A DNA stretch of 8,916 bases from Candidatus Omnitrophota bacterium (GTDB taxonomy: Bacteria > Omnitrophota > Gorgyraeia > 2-02-FULL-51-18): the NCBI GenBank assembly GCA_016196505.1, contig JACPXO010000050.1, positions 1 to 8,916 on the forward strand, in the 5' to 3' direction. Positions within the stretch are counted from its first letter, which is position 1. Each line of letters begins with the position of its first letter. The position numbers and the translations under genes were made by a program. The notes below the pieces were generated by a model that saw only the letters and a program-made list of their open reading frames with translations, had not been told where the DNA came from and made no database searches. Of the stretch, positions 1-8,358 are shown piece by piece.

Positions 1-621
1 ATGGACGCGGACGTGTTGGCCCGGATCAGGCGCTTCTGCCATGATCGGAAGATCTACTTGATCTTCGACGAGGTGCAAACGGGCATGGGACGCACCGGCC
101 GGATGTTTTGCTTCAAGAATTACGGCATCGAGCCGGATATCATGACGCTGGCCAAGTCTCTCGGCGGCGGCTTTCCTATCGGCGCGATGGTGGCCCAGAA
201 GGAGATTGCCGACGCTTTGTCGCCGGGCACGCACGCGACCACCTTCGGAGGCAATCCCATGGCTTGTGCGGCGGGTCTGGCGGTTTTCGAGGCCATTGAC
301 AAGGAAAAATTGTTGACCCAGACCGTGATCTCGGGGGCGCATCTTTTTAAGCGGCTCAACGAATTGAAGAAGAAACATTCGATGATCAAAGAGGTCCGCG
401 GCATGGCTTTGATGGCCGGCATGGAATTGGCCGTCGAAGGAAAGGGTATTTACGAAGAATGCCTGAAACGGAAACTTCTCATCAATTGCACTCAGGGGAA
501 CGTGCTGCGGCTCATGCCGCCGCTCGTGGTCAAAGAAAAAGAGATCGATCGCGCGGCCGAGATCTTGGACAAGGTTTTTCTTGCCGAGGCCGAGAGACGT
601 TTGTCTAAAGAAGGGAGCTAA
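1..621 (+). CDS. argD: Acetylornithine aminotransferase, C-terminal part (5' truncated by window edge)
   Basis: PLP-dependent class III aminotransferase that converts N-acetylglutamate semialdehyde to N-acetylornithine in the cytoplasmic arginine pathway. The visible 206 residues cover the large-domain core and the C-terminal domain. The motif DEVQTGMGRTG lies at residues 23-33 (the Asp binds the PLP pyridine nitrogen). TLAKSLGGGFPIGAM at 49-63 contains the Schiff-base lysine, K52. THATTFGGNPMACAA at 78-92 is the phosphate-binding stretch of the partner subunit. Family members are about 390-400 residues, so roughly 190 N-terminal residues lie upstream. The methionine at position 1 is an internal residue, not the start. 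argF follows after 6 nt and the arginine context supports ArgD over the related ornithine or GABA aminotransferases. In some bacteria ArgD also serves as succinyl-DAP aminotransferase; the dapL gene downstream makes that role dispensable here (inference). Confidence 0.95.
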   Translation: MDADVLARIRRFCHDRKIYLIFDEVQTGMGRTGRMFCFKNYGIEPDIMTLAKSLGGGFPIGAMVAQKEIADALSPGTHATTFGGNPMACAAGLAVFEAIDKEKLLTQTVISGAHLFKRLNELKKKHSMIKEVRGMALMAGMELAVEGKGIYEECLKRKLLINCTQGNVLRLMPPLVVKEKEIDRAAEILDKVFLAEAERRLSKEGS

Positions 622-627
622 AGAGGT

Positions 628-1671
<1,044 letters not shown>

Positions 1672-1748
1672 TTTTCTAGCGGATAGGGGAGAGGCGACAG
1701 GTGTAAGAAAACCTGTTTCCTCACGCCTATACGCTATGGCCTAGAAAA
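1672..1748 (+). repeat. Long imperfect hairpin in the argF-argG gap
   Basis: This 77-nt inverted repeat fills the gap. The outer arms are TTTTCTAG (1672-1679) and CTAGAAAA (1741-1748). Inside, GCGGATAGG (1679-1687) pairs with CCTATACGC (1726-1734) with one mismatch. GAGG (1691-1694) pairs with CCTC (1719-1722), and ACAGGT (1697-1702) pairs with ACCTGT (1711-1716) around an 8-nt loop. TATGGC (1735-1740) bulges out. The left arm starts right after the argF stop and the right arm touches the argG ribosome-binding site. There is no T-run after it on the + strand, so it is not a standard terminator for argF. On the minus strand it is followed by a T-rich tract (complement of 1654-1675). It could be a dispersed intergenic repeat, an mRNA-processing site or a translation control element; none is proven. 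Confidence 0.7.
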
Positions 1749-1754
1749 GAGGGA
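1749..1754 (+). promoter_or_regulatory. Ribosome-binding site of argG, adjacent to the hairpin
   Basis: GAGGGA lies 3 nt before the argG ATG, a rather short spacing. It begins immediately after the right arm of the 77-nt hairpin, so folding of that hairpin could affect ribosome access (inference). Confidence 0.6.
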
Positions 1755-1757
1755 TCC

Positions 1758-2927
1758 ATGAAAAAGGTGGTGCTGGCTTACTCCGGCGGTTTAGACACTT
1801 CCGTCGCGATCCGCTGGTTGAGGGACAAGGGCTACGAAGTCATCGCCTACATGGCGGATGTCGGGCAGGAAAAAACCACGACCGCAGCCATCCATCGGGC
1901 GAAGGTCGCGGGGGCGGCCAAGGTCGTGGTCCGTGATCTCAAGAAAAAATTCGCCGTGGATTATCTTTGGCCGGCGCTCAAAGCCGGAGCGGTGTACGAG
2001 GGACGGTACACGCTGGCGACCGCGCTTTCGAGGCCTTTGATCGCCGCCGAGCAGGTCGCCGTGGCGCACGCCGAACACGCGACCGCCGTAGCGCACGGGT
2101 GCACCGGCAAAGGCAACGATCAGGTGCGTTTTGAGGTGACGATCCAGGCCTTGGACGGAAAACTCGAGATCCTGGCCCCGGTCCGTGAGTGGGAATTCAA
2201 GTCCCGCGAAGAAGAGATCCTTTACGCGGAGCGGAACGGGATCCCCATTGATGTGACCCAAAAAAGCCCTTATTCCATCGACAAGAACATTTGGGGGGTC
2301 AGCGTGGAGGCGGGAGCGCTTGAGGACCCGGACGTCGAACCCGGCGCGGATTCTTTTCAATGGACCCGAGGCGCCGAGAAAAAGAACTTAAAAGAAAAAC
2401 TGATCACCCTTGATTTCGTCCGGGGGGTGCCCGTGGGTCTGAACGGGCGGAAAATGGACGCGCTCAAGCTCATCGCGGAATTGAACGCCGTGGGATCGCT
2501 CTACGGGATCGGCCGCGTGGACATGGTCGAAAATCGTTTGGTGGGGATCAAATCCAGAGAGACCTATGAGGCGCCGGCCGCGACCCTGCTTTTGCAGGCG
2601 CACCGCGACCTGGAGAGTCTCGTGCTTGACCGGGAACTTTTTCATTTCAAAGAAACGCTCGCGCTCAAATACGCGGAGCTCGTGTACTACGGACTTTGGT
2701 TCACGCCGCTAAAGAAAGCCCTGGATGCTTTTATCGGTTCAACCCAGGAAAAAGTCACGGGTGCCGTGCGGCTGAAGCTGAGGAAGTATTCCGCTCAAGT
2801 GGTCGGCAGACGATCGCCCCATTCCTTGTACCGGGAGAGCTTGGCGACGTACAGCAAAAAGGATAAATTCGACCAGCGCTTAGCCAAAGGTTTTATCGAC
2901 CTTTGGGCGCTGCCTTACAAAAAGTGA
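1758..2927 (+). CDS. argG: Argininosuccinate synthase
   Basis: Catalyses ATP-dependent joining of citrulline and aspartate to argininosuccinate, with AMP and PPi released, the next step after ArgF. The N-type ATP pyrophosphatase P-loop AYSGGLDTS is at residues 7-15. YEGRYTLATALSRPLIA at 80-96 binds citrulline. GCTGKGNDQVRFE at 114-126 is the family signature that contacts ATP and aspartate. SIDKNIWG at 173-180 and GRVDMVENRLVGIKSRE at 252-268 are further conserved blocks. The length of 389 residues is close to the usual ~400, and the start at the P-loop-proximal ATG matches the family. No truncation or missing catalytic residue was noticed. It is separated from argF by the 77-nt hairpin and from argH by 29 nt. 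Confidence 0.97.
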   Translation: MKKVVLAYSGGLDTSVAIRWLRDKGYEVIAYMADVGQEKTTTAAIHRAKVAGAAKVVVRDLKKKFAVDYLWPALKAGAVYEGRYTLATALSRPLIAAEQVAVAHAEHATAVAHGCTGKGNDQVRFEVTIQALDGKLEILAPVREWEFKSREEEILYAERNGIPIDVTQKSPYSIDKNIWGVSVEAGALEDPDVEPGADSFQWTRGAEKKNLKEKLITLDFVRGVPVGLNGRKMDALKLIAELNAVGSLYGIGRVDMVENRLVGIKSRETYEAPAATLLLQAHRDLESLVLDRELFHFKETLALKYAELVYYGLWFTPLKKALDAFIGSTQEKVTGAVRLKLRKYSAQVVGRRSPHSLYRESLATYSKKDKFDQRLAKGFIDLWALPYKK

Positions 2928-2939
2928 CTCAAAGAGTCA
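2925..2939 (+). repeat. Small perfect hairpin over the argG stop codon
   Basis: TGACTC and GAGTCA pair around an AAA loop, and the first three bases are the argG stop codon. The stem is only 6 bp and no T-run follows, so terminator activity is unlikely. It may be a minor pause or RNA-stability element, or chance. Confidence 0.45.
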
Positions 2940-2956
2940 TTGACAAGGATTGATTT

Positions 2957-4336
2957 ATGACAAACAAACTCTGGGGTGGAAGATTCAAGAAAAAAACAGA
3001 TCCGGATTTCGAGAGCTTTTCGGCCTCATTCCGGTGGGACCGGCGTTTATTGCCTTACGATCTGGCGATAGACGCGGCGCACGCGAGGGCTTTGAAAAAG
3101 TGTGGCGTCCTCACCACCGCGGAAACGGCCCGGCTTCTTTCGGCGATCCGTCTCCTGGAAAAAAAGTATCGTTCCGAGACCCTGGCGCTGGACGCAGGGG
3201 CGGAGGATATCCACTCGGCGGTTCATAGCGCCTTGCGGCGCCTGACAGGCCCGCTTGCGGATAAACTTCACACGGCCAGGTCCCGAAACGATCTGGTGAG
3301 CCAAAGCTCGCGGCTTTACGGCAAAACTCAGGCGGCCCGGCTTATTCGGCTCATACAGGAACTCCAAAAGAGCATCGTCCGGAAGGCCGAGACCTGCCGG
3401 GAAGTTTTGGTGCCCGGCATGACGCATCTGCAAAATGCCCAGGTGGTTTCCCAGGCGCATATTTACCTGGCTTATGTCGAGATGCTCGAACGGGCAAAGT
3501 TCCGTTTTCAGATGGCGCAAGACCTGTGCGACGTGTGTGTTTTGGGGAGCGGCGCCTTGGCGGGCGTGACGTTCGATCTGGACCAAAAAGCGCTCGCGCG
3601 GGAGCTGGGTCTGTCGCAGGTCACCCGCAACAGCTACGATGTCTCGGGCGACAGGGATTTTGTTCTGAACCTCTTGTCGTCATGCGCCGTGCTCGGGACG
3701 CATCTCTCGAGGATCGCCGAGGACCTGATGATCGGCCAGACTCAAGGGTTCGCTCTCGTGGAACTTGACCAGGCGTTCTGCACGGGAAGCTCGATGATGC
3801 CCCAGAAAAAGAACGCTGACTTTTTGGAACTGACCCGCGGGGCCTCCGGAGTTTTTTCGGGGAACCTCAGCGGATTTCTCGTGACCTTGAAAGGCCTCCC
3901 GACCTCCTATAACCGGGATCTACAGTGGGACAAGAAATTCTTATTTGAATCCCTTGAGACGGCCGAAGAGATCCTTCTGATCTTGAGCCGCGTTTTCTTG
4001 ACGCTCAAGATCAACAAGGAGAGAGCGGCGGCGCTCACGGCGGACGAGAGTCTTTATGCGACCGACGTAGCGGATTACCTGGTGAAAAAAGGCGTGGCTT
4101 TTCAAGCCGCGCACGAGCAGGCGGGGCGGCTCGTGCGTTTCGCGGAGGAGCGGAAGCTCCCGATGTCTAAGATCGGCCTCGATCTTTTGAGGGCGCTCGC
4201 GCCCAAACTGGACGGGGGTTTCTACGATCATCTGAACGCGGAGCACTCCGTCCGTTTGAAAAAGACGCTCGGCAGCACTCATCCGTCGCGGATCAGAACG
4301 CAGATCGCGGACTGGAAAAAAAGGTTGAAAAACTAA
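2957..4336 (+). CDS. argH: Argininosuccinate lyase
   Basis: Splits argininosuccinate into arginine and fumarate, the last arginine step. It belongs to the fumarase/aspartase superfamily. LWGGRF at residues 5-10 opens the protein as usual. HTARSRND at 105-112 binds substrate, MTHLQ at 155-159 carries the conserved Thr-His pair, and the flexible signature loop GSSMMPQKKN at 277-286 holds the catalytic serine. The length of 459 matches the family. Several normally conserved positions differ: SRNDL instead of SRNDQ (residue 113), AQVV instead of AQPV (161-164), and DLQWDKK instead of DLQEDKE (321-327). The core catalytic residues remain, so activity is expected. The ATG follows AAGGA (2945-2949) with 7-nt spacing, and lysA begins 2 nt after the stop. 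Confidence 0.94.
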   Translation: MTNKLWGGRFKKKTDPDFESFSASFRWDRRLLPYDLAIDAAHARALKKCGVLTTAETARLLSAIRLLEKKYRSETLALDAGAEDIHSAVHSALRRLTGPLADKLHTARSRNDLVSQSSRLYGKTQAARLIRLIQELQKSIVRKAETCREVLVPGMTHLQNAQVVSQAHIYLAYVEMLERAKFRFQMAQDLCDVCVLGSGALAGVTFDLDQKALARELGLSQVTRNSYDVSGDRDFVLNLLSSCAVLGTHLSRIAEDLMIGQTQGFALVELDQAFCTGSSMMPQKKNADFLELTRGASGVFSGNLSGFLVTLKGLPTSYNRDLQWDKKFLFESLETAEEILLILSRVFLTLKINKERAAALTADESLYATDVADYLVKKGVAFQAAHEQAGRLVRFAEERKLPMSKIGLDLLRALAPKLDGGFYDHLNAEHSVRLKKTLGSTHPSRIRTQIADWKKRLKN

Positions 4337-4338
4337 CC

Positions 4339-5613
4339 ATGCACCGCTTTGAGTACCGGGGACGCGAACTTACCTGCGAAGACGTCCCCTTATCGGCCAT
4401 CGCCAAAAAGGTCGGCACCCCGTTCTATCTCTACAGCATCGGCACCTTTTTGGATCATTACTTGAAGCTGAAAGAGGCATTCAAGGCCGCGAACCCCTTG
4501 ATCTGTTTTTCCGTGAAGGCCAATTCCAACCTTACGGTGTTGAAGGCGTTGGTGAAGCACGGGGCGGGCCTCGATATCGTTTCCGGCGGGGAGCTTTTCA
4601 GGGCGAAAAAGGTGGGGGTGGACCCTCAAAAGGTCGTTTTTGCCTCCGTCGGAAAATCCGAAGCGGAGATCGAGGCGGCGATCCGCGCCAGGATCTTGAT
4701 GTTCAACGTGGAGTCCGTGCAGGAATTGGACGTCATCAACGCCGTGGCCTGCCGTTTGAAAAAAACGCAGAAGGTGGCGATCCGTCTCAACCCCGATGTT
4801 CAGCCGCACACGCATCACTACATCACAACGGGGTCGCGGGAGAACAAGTTCGGGCTGAGTCTGGAAACCGCGTACAAGCTTTTCATGGAATCTTACCGTT
4901 ACCCTTTTTTGAGGTTCGCCGGCGTGCATATCCACATCGGGTCGCAGATCACCGACGCCAGGCCTTTTGTGAAAGCCATCAAACGAGTGTTGAAATTTGT
5001 GGACAGCGTGCGCTTCGGCGGAAATCCGGTGGAGTATTTCAACATAGGCGGGGGGCTGGGGATCATTTATTCCAAGGAAAAACCGCAAACGGCCAAGGAG
5101 TTCGCGGCCGCGATCCTGCCTTTATTTAAAGACCATGATCTAAAGCACGGGCTTAGGATCATTTTGGAACCCGGGAGGTTCATCTCCGGCAACAGCGGGA
5201 TCCTGGTCACGCGCGTGCTGTACGAAAAGTCTTCGGACTCGAAATCTTTTTTGATCGTCGACGCGGGCATGAACGACTTGATCCGCCCGGCTTTTTACGG
5301 CGCTCATCACGAAATCCTGCCGGTGTGGAAGGTAAGAGGCAAGTCCCGGCGCCATTCGGTCGATGTGGTCGGGCCGATCTGCGAAAGTGGGGATTTCCTC
5401 GCCAAGGACAGGACGCTGCCCGTCGTCGGCGTGGGCGATCTTTTGGCGGTGATGTCCTGCGGCGCGTATGGCTTTGTGATGTCGAGCAACTACAACTCAA
5501 GATTGCGCATCCCCGAGGTGGTGGTGAAAGGCAAGCGGTTTTTTACGGCCCGCCGCCGCGAATCTTTCAGGGACTTGATCCGCAACGAGAAGATCGTGTC
5601 AGAGGTGATCTAA
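4339..5613 (+). CDS. lysA: Diaminopimelate decarboxylase
   Basis: PLP enzyme that decarboxylates meso-diaminopimelate to L-lysine, the last lysine step. It has an alanine-racemase-like barrel followed by a beta domain. The PLP lysine is K60 in CFSVKANSNL (56-65). HIHIGSQI at 197-204 stacks on PLP, GGGLG at 237-241 and EPGR at 277-280 bind the cofactor phosphate. ICESGD at 347-352 supplies the active-site cysteine of the partner subunit, and CGAYGF at 374-379 completes the pocket. The CESGD motif and the dap neighbours favour DAP over ornithine/arginine decarboxylase. The 424-residue length is typical. It starts 2 nt after argH without a well-placed Shine-Dalgarno (the nearest, AAGG at 4321-4324, is 14 nt away), so translation is probably coupled to argH. 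It marks the switch from arginine to lysine genes. Confidence 0.97.
   Translation: MHRFEYRGRELTCEDVPLSAIAKKVGTPFYLYSIGTFLDHYLKLKEAFKAANPLICFSVKANSNLTVLKALVKHGAGLDIVSGGELFRAKKVGVDPQKVVFASVGKSEAEIEAAIRARILMFNVESVQELDVINAVACRLKKTQKVAIRLNPDVQPHTHHYITTGSRENKFGLSLETAYKLFMESYRYPFLRFAGVHIHIGSQITDARPFVKAIKRVLKFVDSVRFGGNPVEYFNIGGGLGIIYSKEKPQTAKEFAAAILPLFKDHDLKHGLRIILEPGRFISGNSGILVTRVLYEKSSDSKSFLIVDAGMNDLIRPAFYGAHHEILPVWKVRGKSRRHSVDVVGPICESGDFLAKDRTLPVVGVGDLLAVMSCGAYGFVMSSNYNSRLRIPEVVVKGKRFFTARRRESFRDLIRNEKIVSEVI
5601..5607 (+). promoter_or_regulatory. Ribosome-binding site supporting the TTG start of dapF
   Basis: AGAGGTG lies within the last codons of lysA, 7 nt before the TTG at 5615. Its good spacing decides the non-ATG start, which also places the conserved FTKM segment at the expected N-terminal position. 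Confidence 0.7.
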
Positions 5614-5614
5614 T

Positions 5615-6433
5615 TTGAACGGCAAGGGGCTGTTTACAAAAATGGTCGCCGCGGGCAATGACTTTGTCGTCTTGGACAACCGTGCGCGTTCCTGGAAAGG
5701 CCGTCCGGACGCCTGGTCAAAAAAATTGTGCGACAGAAAATCCGGCATCGGCGCTGACGGCGTTCTGTGGCTTGAGCGTTCCAAAAGATCCGACGCGCGT
5801 ATGCGGATATTCAATCCTGACGGCAGTGAAGCCGAGATGTGCGGCAACGGCGTCCGGTGCCTGGCGCATTTTGCCGTTAGAAAAGGCCTGAGCGGACGCG
5901 GCTCGCGCGTGACGATCGAAACACCGGCCGGCGAGATCAAAGCCGAGGTGCGCGGGAACGTGGTCAGGGCGAAGCTCCCTGACCCCAAGGGCCTGCGGTT
6001 GAATCTGCGGGTATCGGTCGAGGGCCATCCGCGGAACTTGAGTTTTATTGACACGGGCGTGCCTCACGCTGTTTTGGTGGTCGGGGCCGTGGGCCGATGC
6101 GATGTGGAAACCCTGGGGCGTCAGATCCGTACCCATCGTTTTTTCAAACCACGCGGTACGAACGTTGACTTTGTGTCCCTGGGACAGGGCCGGGAGATCG
6201 AGGTAAGGACTTACGAGAGAGGCGTCGAGGGCGAGACCTTGTCTTGCGGCACAGGATCGACCGCTTCGGCGCTCGTCGCCGCCGCTCTGAAAGATTTGAG
6301 ATCGCCGGTTCGGGTCCATACGGCCAGCGGCGAAACGCTCAAGGTTTATTTTACGAAGACTGACGCCGGGTTCCGCGAGGTTTATCTTGAGGGACCCGTT
6401 AAAACGTGTTTTGAGGGAAGGATCGCTTTCTAA
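5615..6433 (+). CDS. dapF: Diaminopimelate epimerase (TTG start)
   Basis: Cofactor-free epimerase that converts LL-DAP to meso-DAP, linking DapL to LysA and to peptidoglycan precursors. It has the two-cysteine acid/base mechanism. The first cysteine is C76 in EMCGNGVRC (74-82) and the second is C211 in ETLSCGTGSTASA (207-219). LFTKMVAAGNDFVVLDNR at 6-23 is the N-terminal substrate block, with VAAGND where HGAGND is common. GTNVDFV at 181-187 and the YERGVEGET stretch (200-208) are also conserved. The length of 272 is typical. The start codon is TTG, 1 nt after the lysA stop, supported by the upstream AGAGGTG. It is transcribed and probably translated in step with lysA. Confidence 0.96.
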   Translation: MNGKGLFTKMVAAGNDFVVLDNRARSWKGRPDAWSKKLCDRKSGIGADGVLWLERSKRSDARMRIFNPDGSEAEMCGNGVRCLAHFAVRKGLSGRGSRVTIETPAGEIKAEVRGNVVRAKLPDPKGLRLNLRVSVEGHPRNLSFIDTGVPHAVLVVGAVGRCDVETLGRQIRTHRFFKPRGTNVDFVSLGQGREIEVRTYERGVEGETLSCGTGSTASALVAAALKDLRSPVRVHTASGETLKVYFTKTDAGFREVYLEGPVKTCFEGRIAF

Positions 6434-6439
6434 GGAGGT
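6433..6439 (+). promoter_or_regulatory. Strong Shine-Dalgarno for the GTG start of dapA
   Basis: AGGAGGT overlaps the last base of the dapF stop codon and sits 6 nt before the GTG at 6446. It is among the best matches to the anti-Shine-Dalgarno in the window and fixes the GTG as the dapA start. Confidence 0.8.
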
Positions 6440-6445
6440 GGCGGG

Positions 6446-7333
6446 GTGAAATTCCATGGCTCACTCGTGGCTTTAGTAACGCCGTTCAAGAACGGCAAAG
6501 TGGATGAAAAAACGCTGGCGAAGCTCGTCCGTCATCATATCCAGGCGGGCACGGACGGGATAGTCCCCGTCGGGACCACCGGTGAATCGCCGACGCTGTC
6601 TCATAAAGAACATGAGCGCGTGATCGAGATCGCGGTAGAGGCCGCTCATCATGAAGTCCCGGTCATCGCGGGGACAGGGTCCAACAGCACCGAAGAGGCG
6701 ATCTCTTTGACGAAATTCGCCAAAAGATCCGGTGCCGATGGGGCGCTGATGGTGACCCCGTATTACAACCGTCCCACGCAGGAAGGCCTTTTCCGCCATT
6801 ACGAGACCGTGGCCAAAAAAGTGGATATTCCCATTATGCTTTATAACGTTCCGAGCCGGACCGGGACGACGCTTCTGCCGGAAACGGTGGCGCGGCTTTC
6901 AAAGATCCCGAACATCGTCGGCATCAAGGAGGCGACGGGCAACATGGACCAGGCCTCGCACATTTTATCGTTATGCGACATCACGGTGCTGAGCGGGGAC
7001 GATTCGCTGACCCTGCCGCTTTTGGCTCTCGGCGCCAAAGGGGTCATCTCCGTGATCGCGAACGTTTTGCCCGGCGACGTCTCGGCCATGGTCGACGCTT
7101 TTTTCGCCGGCAATCTGCAGAAGGCGAGGAACCTTCACATGAAATTGTTTCCGCTCTGTCGGGCGATGTTCATTGAGACCAACCCCATTCCGGTGAAACG
7201 GGCGATGAAGCTGCTTGGGCTTTGCAGTGACGAACTTCGTTTGCCGCTTTCCCCTCTGTCGGCCGACCATGAAAAGGCCTTGATCGCGGCGCTCAAGGCG
7301 TATGGGCTTAAGCCCCGGGGAGGCGTGTCATGA
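6446..7333 (+). CDS. dapA: 4-hydroxy-tetrahydrodipicolinate synthase (GTG start)
   Basis: Condenses pyruvate with aspartate semialdehyde to 4-hydroxy-tetrahydrodipicolinate, the first committed step of the DAP branch. It is a class I aldolase TIM barrel. GTTGESPTL at residues 43-51 includes the threonine of the proton relay. VTPYYNRPTQEG at 103-114 follows, Y133 in LYNVPSRTG (132-140) is the catalytic tyrosine with R138 binding substrate carboxylate, and K161 in GIKEATGNM (159-167) forms the Schiff base. The full catalytic set and the 295-residue length favour DapA over N-acetylneuraminate lyase or other relatives. It starts 12 nt after dapF from a GTG with a strong Shine-Dalgarno, and its stop overlaps the dapB start in ATGA. 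Lysine feedback inhibition cannot be judged from the sequence alone. Confidence 0.97.
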   Translation: MKFHGSLVALVTPFKNGKVDEKTLAKLVRHHIQAGTDGIVPVGTTGESPTLSHKEHERVIEIAVEAAHHEVPVIAGTGSNSTEEAISLTKFAKRSGADGALMVTPYYNRPTQEGLFRHYETVAKKVDIPIMLYNVPSRTGTTLLPETVARLSKIPNIVGIKEATGNMDQASHILSLCDITVLSGDDSLTLPLLALGAKGVISVIANVLPGDVSAMVDAFFAGNLQKARNLHMKLFPLCRAMFIETNPIPVKRAMKLLGLCSDELRLPLSPLSADHEKALIAALKAYGLKPRGGVS

Positions 7334-8139
7334 TCCGACTGGCCGTGAACGGGGCTTTGGGGCGTATGGGCAGCCGTATTTTAAATTTAGCGATGGCTTC
7401 TCCCGACTTTAAAGTGTTGGCAGCGTTTGAGAACGACCCGTGCCGTTTTCTGGGGCAGGACCTCGGCGACGCTTTGGGGATGTCGGAGAAAATGAAAATA
7501 AAACTCAGCGTCGTCTCGGCCGAGCGTTTAAGGTCCTGCGACGTCGTGATCGATTTTTCCAGCCCCGCGGGGACGCGCACTTGCCTTGAGGCGGCCCTCA
7601 AGGCCGGCGCCCGCATGGTGATAGGCACCACTGGCGTTGATCCGGACACCGAGGAGGAGATCCGCCGCGGCTCAAAAAAAACAGCGATCCTTTATTCGCC
7701 CAACATGAGCTTGGGCGCCAACTTTCTTTTTCAAGTGGCCAAGCTCGCCGCCACTCAATTGAAAGCCGGCTATGATATCGAGATCGTCGAGGCGCATCAC
7801 CGGTTAAAAAAGGACGCGCCGAGCGGCACCGCCAAAAAACTTGCCGAGGTGATCGCCCAGACCAAAGGTTGGGATCTGGACAAGACCGCCAAATACGGCC
7901 GCAAAGGCCTCACGGGCGAACGCCCGGACCGCGAGATCGGCATTCACGTGATCCGCGCCGGCGAGATCGTCGGGGAGCACACGGTACTTTTCAGCGGTCC
8001 GGGAGAGACGATCGAGTTCACGCACAAAGCCCAGTCGCGCGACGCTTTTGCCCGGGGTGCTTTGTCGGCGGCGCATTTTCTTTCCAAAAGAAAAACAGGC
8101 CTGTTTACGATGCTGGACGTTTTACTGACCTTTGCGTAA
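7330..8139 (+). CDS. dapB: 4-hydroxy-tetrahydrodipicolinate reductase
   Basis: Reduces the DapA product to tetrahydrodipicolinate with NAD(P)H. The Rossmann motif VNGALGRMG is at residues 6-14, VVIDFSSP at 72-79 and IGTTG at 98-102 line the nucleotide site, and SPNMSLGANFL at 123-133 follows. The signature EAHHRLKKDAPSGTA at 154-168 carries the catalytic histidines and lysine. HTVLFSGPGETIEF at 217-230 belongs to the substrate domain. The length of 269 is normal. Translation is coupled to dapA by the ATGA overlap, and GGAGG at 7319-7323 is well placed. The C-terminus reads MLDVLLTFA, whereas relatives commonly end soon after a DVLGL-like segment. Codons 266-269 and the stop lie wholly in the left arm of the nested repeat, whose first bases fall in codon 265, suggesting the repeat replaced the original end (inference). 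Confidence 0.97.
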   Translation: MIRLAVNGALGRMGSRILNLAMASPDFKVLAAFENDPCRFLGQDLGDALGMSEKMKIKLSVVSAERLRSCDVVIDFSSPAGTRTCLEAALKAGARMVIGTTGVDPDTEEEIRRGSKKTAILYSPNMSLGANFLFQVAKLAATQLKAGYDIEIVEAHHRLKKDAPSGTAKKLAEVIAQTKGWDLDKTAKYGRKGLTGERPDREIGIHVIRAGEIVGEHTVLFSGPGETIEFTHKAQSRDAFARGALSAAHFLSKRKTGLFTMLDVLLTFA

Positions 8140-8159
8140 GTAATAGGAGTTTTGGCTGT

Positions 8160-8251
8160 GACGATTTTGGAACGAGACAAGGAGCGAGGACGCCGACGTA
8201 GTCTCTGGACTACGTCAAGGACGAGCGACGCGGTCGCAGTCCAAAATCGTC
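8160..8251 (+). repeat. Inner hairpin A
   Basis: Its base is a perfect 12-bp stem, GACGATTTTGGA (8160-8171) with TCCAAAATCGTC (8240-8251). Its tip is a perfect 9-bp stem, GACGTAGTC (8195-8203) with GACTACGTC (8208-8216), around the loop TCTG. The ~23-nt flanks between base and tip are not complementary. Both begin AAGGA (AAGGAGCGAGGACG on the left, AAGGACGAGCGACG on the right). Confidence 0.85.
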
Positions 8252-8268
8252 CAGCCCCTCCGGGGAAG

Positions 8269-8358
8269 GCCGAATTTGGCCGTCTGACTGCGTTGCTCCT
8301 CCTCGGCATAGTCACGACTATGCCTCGTCGTCGCGCCTTGCATACGGTCAAATTCGGC
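8269..8358 (-). repeat. Inner hairpin B, inverted relative of hairpin A
   Basis: The base pairs GCCGAATTTGGCCGT (8269-8283) with ACGGTCAAATTCGGC (8344-8358), 15 bp with one G-T. The tip pairs GGCATAGTC (8305-8313) with GACTATGCC (8316-8324). Read on the minus strand, B aligns with A read on the plus strand: a shared CAAGG-GCGA-GACG side, a TAGTC/GACTA core and a GAGGA-GAGC-ACGC side. The strand given marks only this relative orientation. Confidence 0.83.

Noticed and set aside
1..3. ATG at the first base as a true argD start
   Set aside because: The following sequence begins in the middle of the aminotransferase fold, just before DEVQTGMGRTG. About 190 residues would be missing, so the gene continues upstream.
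1672..1757. Lysine riboswitch, T-box leader or ARG box
   Set aside because: The 86-nt gap is far too short for a lysine riboswitch, has no T-box sequence, and its inverted repeat does not match an ArgR operator pattern that I can recognise.
8125..8160. Rho-independent terminator of dapB
   Set aside because: The pairing partner of this arm is over 200 nt away and no T-run follows either arm. A role in RNA stability is possible, but the classical terminator form is not met.
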